Positions 63,364-64,000 of a DNA stretch of 64,000 nucleotides are shown here, piece by piece. This stretch comes from Deltaproteobacteria bacterium HGW-Deltaproteobacteria-6. Its GTDB lineage: Bacteria > Desulfobacterota > Syntrophia > Syntrophales > Smithellaceae. The notes under the pieces were generated by a model. It was given only the letters and a program-made list of their open reading frames with translations, did no database searches and was not told the DNA's origin. The position numbers and the translations under genes were made by a program. How positions within the stretch are numbered: the stretch's first letter is position 1; each line of letters opens with the position of its first letter. The stretch is taken from contig PHAT01000003.1 of NCBI GenBank assembly GCA_002840435.1, positions 62,001 through 126,000 of the forward strand, given 5' to 3'.

Positions 63364-64000
63364 ATGAACAAAAAAAAGAAACCCGCAGCAATATCTAAAA
63401 CACCGGCGCAGGCGCCTGCGGTAAAACAGGAATCCTTCATCGAACAATATGCCTGGTTGCTCCTCGTCCTGATTCTACTTTGCGCCCTTGTCCTGCGGAT
63501 TGCCGCCTTGTTTGATCTGAGCCAAACCATCTACGTCGACTATATGCTCTGGGATGAGCGGCCCTATCATGATCTTGCCGTTCAGATCGCCAACGGAACC
63601 TTTGCCAGCCGGGAGGTTTACGCATTCGCGCCGTTGTTTGCCTACCTCCTGGCCGGTATCTACGGTCTTTTCTCACCGGAGATCTTCTATATCCGTATCT
63701 TGAACATCATTTTCGGAGTCCTCACCTGCTGGGTTATCTATGGAATAGGCGCGAGGCTGGGCGGGAAAAAAATCGGCTTATTGGCCTGTCTCCTGGCCGC
63801 CCTCTACAAAACTTTTATTTTATACAGCATCGTGCCCCTTAAGGAATCTTTGACTGTCCTGCTGTTCGCCCTGACAGCCTTATTGCTCCTGGCGTCCATT
63901 GAAAATAAAAAGGCCCTGATGTCCACAGGTCTTTTGGGTCTGGTTTCAGGACTGCTGTTTAACGTCAGACCGAATGCCGTGATCCTCGTCCCCGTTCTGA
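63364..64000 (+). CDS. GT39/ArnT-like integral membrane glycosyltransferase, 5' part
   Basis: Starts right after the PIG-L stop (TGAATG) and runs off the window; 212 codons visible. A lysine-rich cytosolic leader precedes a first membrane helix (YAWLLLVLILLCALVLRIAAL). A loop with DERPYHDLAVQIANG, containing the DE motif of GT-C enzymes, and further helices with APLFAYLLAGIYGLF follow. It would transfer a sugar from a lipid carrier at the membrane. Confidence 0.8.
   Translation, partial: MNKKKKPAAISKTPAQAPAVKQESFIEQYAWLLLVLILLCALVLRIAALFDLSQTIYVDYMLWDERPYHDLAVQIANGTFASREVYAFAPLFAYLLAGIYGLFSPEIFYIRILNIIFGVLTCWVIYGIGARLGGKKIGLLACLLAALYKTFILYSIVPLKESLTVLLFALTALLLLASIENKKALMSTGLLGLVSGLLFNVRPNAVILVPVL

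Noticed and set aside
1-64000. CRISPR array
   Set aside because: No regularly spaced direct repeats of 25-40 bases were seen anywhere by eye; the Cas4-like proteins are not next to an array or cas1/cas2.
1-64000. tRNA or rRNA genes as island attachment sites
   Set aside because: No cloverleaf with TTC-A and CCA features was recognised, including near 50.7 kb; a tRNAscan run would be decisive.

Overview
This is a 64 kb bacterial chromosome segment, probably from a Gram-negative anaerobe of the Desulfobacterota/deltaproteobacterial type. That placement is inferred from the style of the MetK, the 2,4-dienoyl-CoA-reductase-like enzyme with a 4Fe-4S motif, and the RND/TolC efflux operon; the species cannot be read from the sequence. 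Roughly the first 50.6 kb is an accessory, defence-rich island. The rest (50.9-64 kb) is visibly more GC-rich, entirely different in content, and looks like ordinary chromosome.

Layout. (1) 1-3.5 kb: the 3' part of an AAA+ ATPase gene with a second, degenerate AAA module, two small unknown genes, and a DUF2779 Cas4-like/DEDD nuclease. (2) 3.7-17.3 kb: two convergent blocks. The plus-strand operon encodes an unknown protein, a PLD-type nuclease and a very large SNF2-like helicase. The minus-strand pair is an AddA-like UvrD helicase-nuclease and an AddB-like nuclease with iron-sulphur cysteines. (3) 17.5-19.1 kb: three small unknown genes, one with a Tat signal. (4) 19.3-25.7 kb: a minus-strand, translationally coupled operon of canonical metK, a MoxR-like AAA+ ATPase, an unknown protein, a metallopeptidase-VWA protein, a divergent second MetK and two very small ORFs. 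Its leader carries three SAM-II-like riboswitch aptamers and two intrinsic terminators. (5) 25.7-26.1 kb: a dead IS21-type istB. (6) 26.4-42.5 kb: a nine-gene minus-strand operon that looks like a class 2 DISARM system (a two-part drmE candidate, drmA, drmB, C5 methyltransferase) with an added NERD-helicase, a Vsr endonuclease and a McrBC-like pair; drmC is absent. (7) 42.5-50.6 kb: DUF932 and small genes, then an ADP-ribose-type locus (phosphatase-ADP-ribosylglycohydrolase fusion, PD-(D/E)XK nuclease, HD hydrolase, ARPP-1-like protein) headed by a divergent WYL regulator. A 91-bp element is duplicated upstream of both the DUF932 gene and the ARPP-1/WYL divergent pair. (8) 50.8-57.2 kb: a TetR-controlled tripartite RND efflux operon with a perfect 22-bp palindromic operator over the -10 box. 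(9) 57.3-64 kb: a small membrane protein, an amidohydrolase fragment, an old-yellow-enzyme-type oxidoreductase, and the start of a sugar/cell-surface operon (GT2, GNAT, PIG-L deacetylase, GT39-like membrane protein).

How the parts may work together. The island stacks several nucleic-acid-targeting modules, each internally coupled by 1-26 nt overlaps. The most novel parts are the SAM-II-controlled metK/MoxR/VWA-peptidase/metK2 operon and the composite DISARM-McrBC-Vsr operon. The PLD-SNF2/AddAB-like convergent block and the ARG/ARPP-1 locus are also candidates for uncharacterised systems. All functional links are inferences from gene order and visible motifs; no database search was possible.
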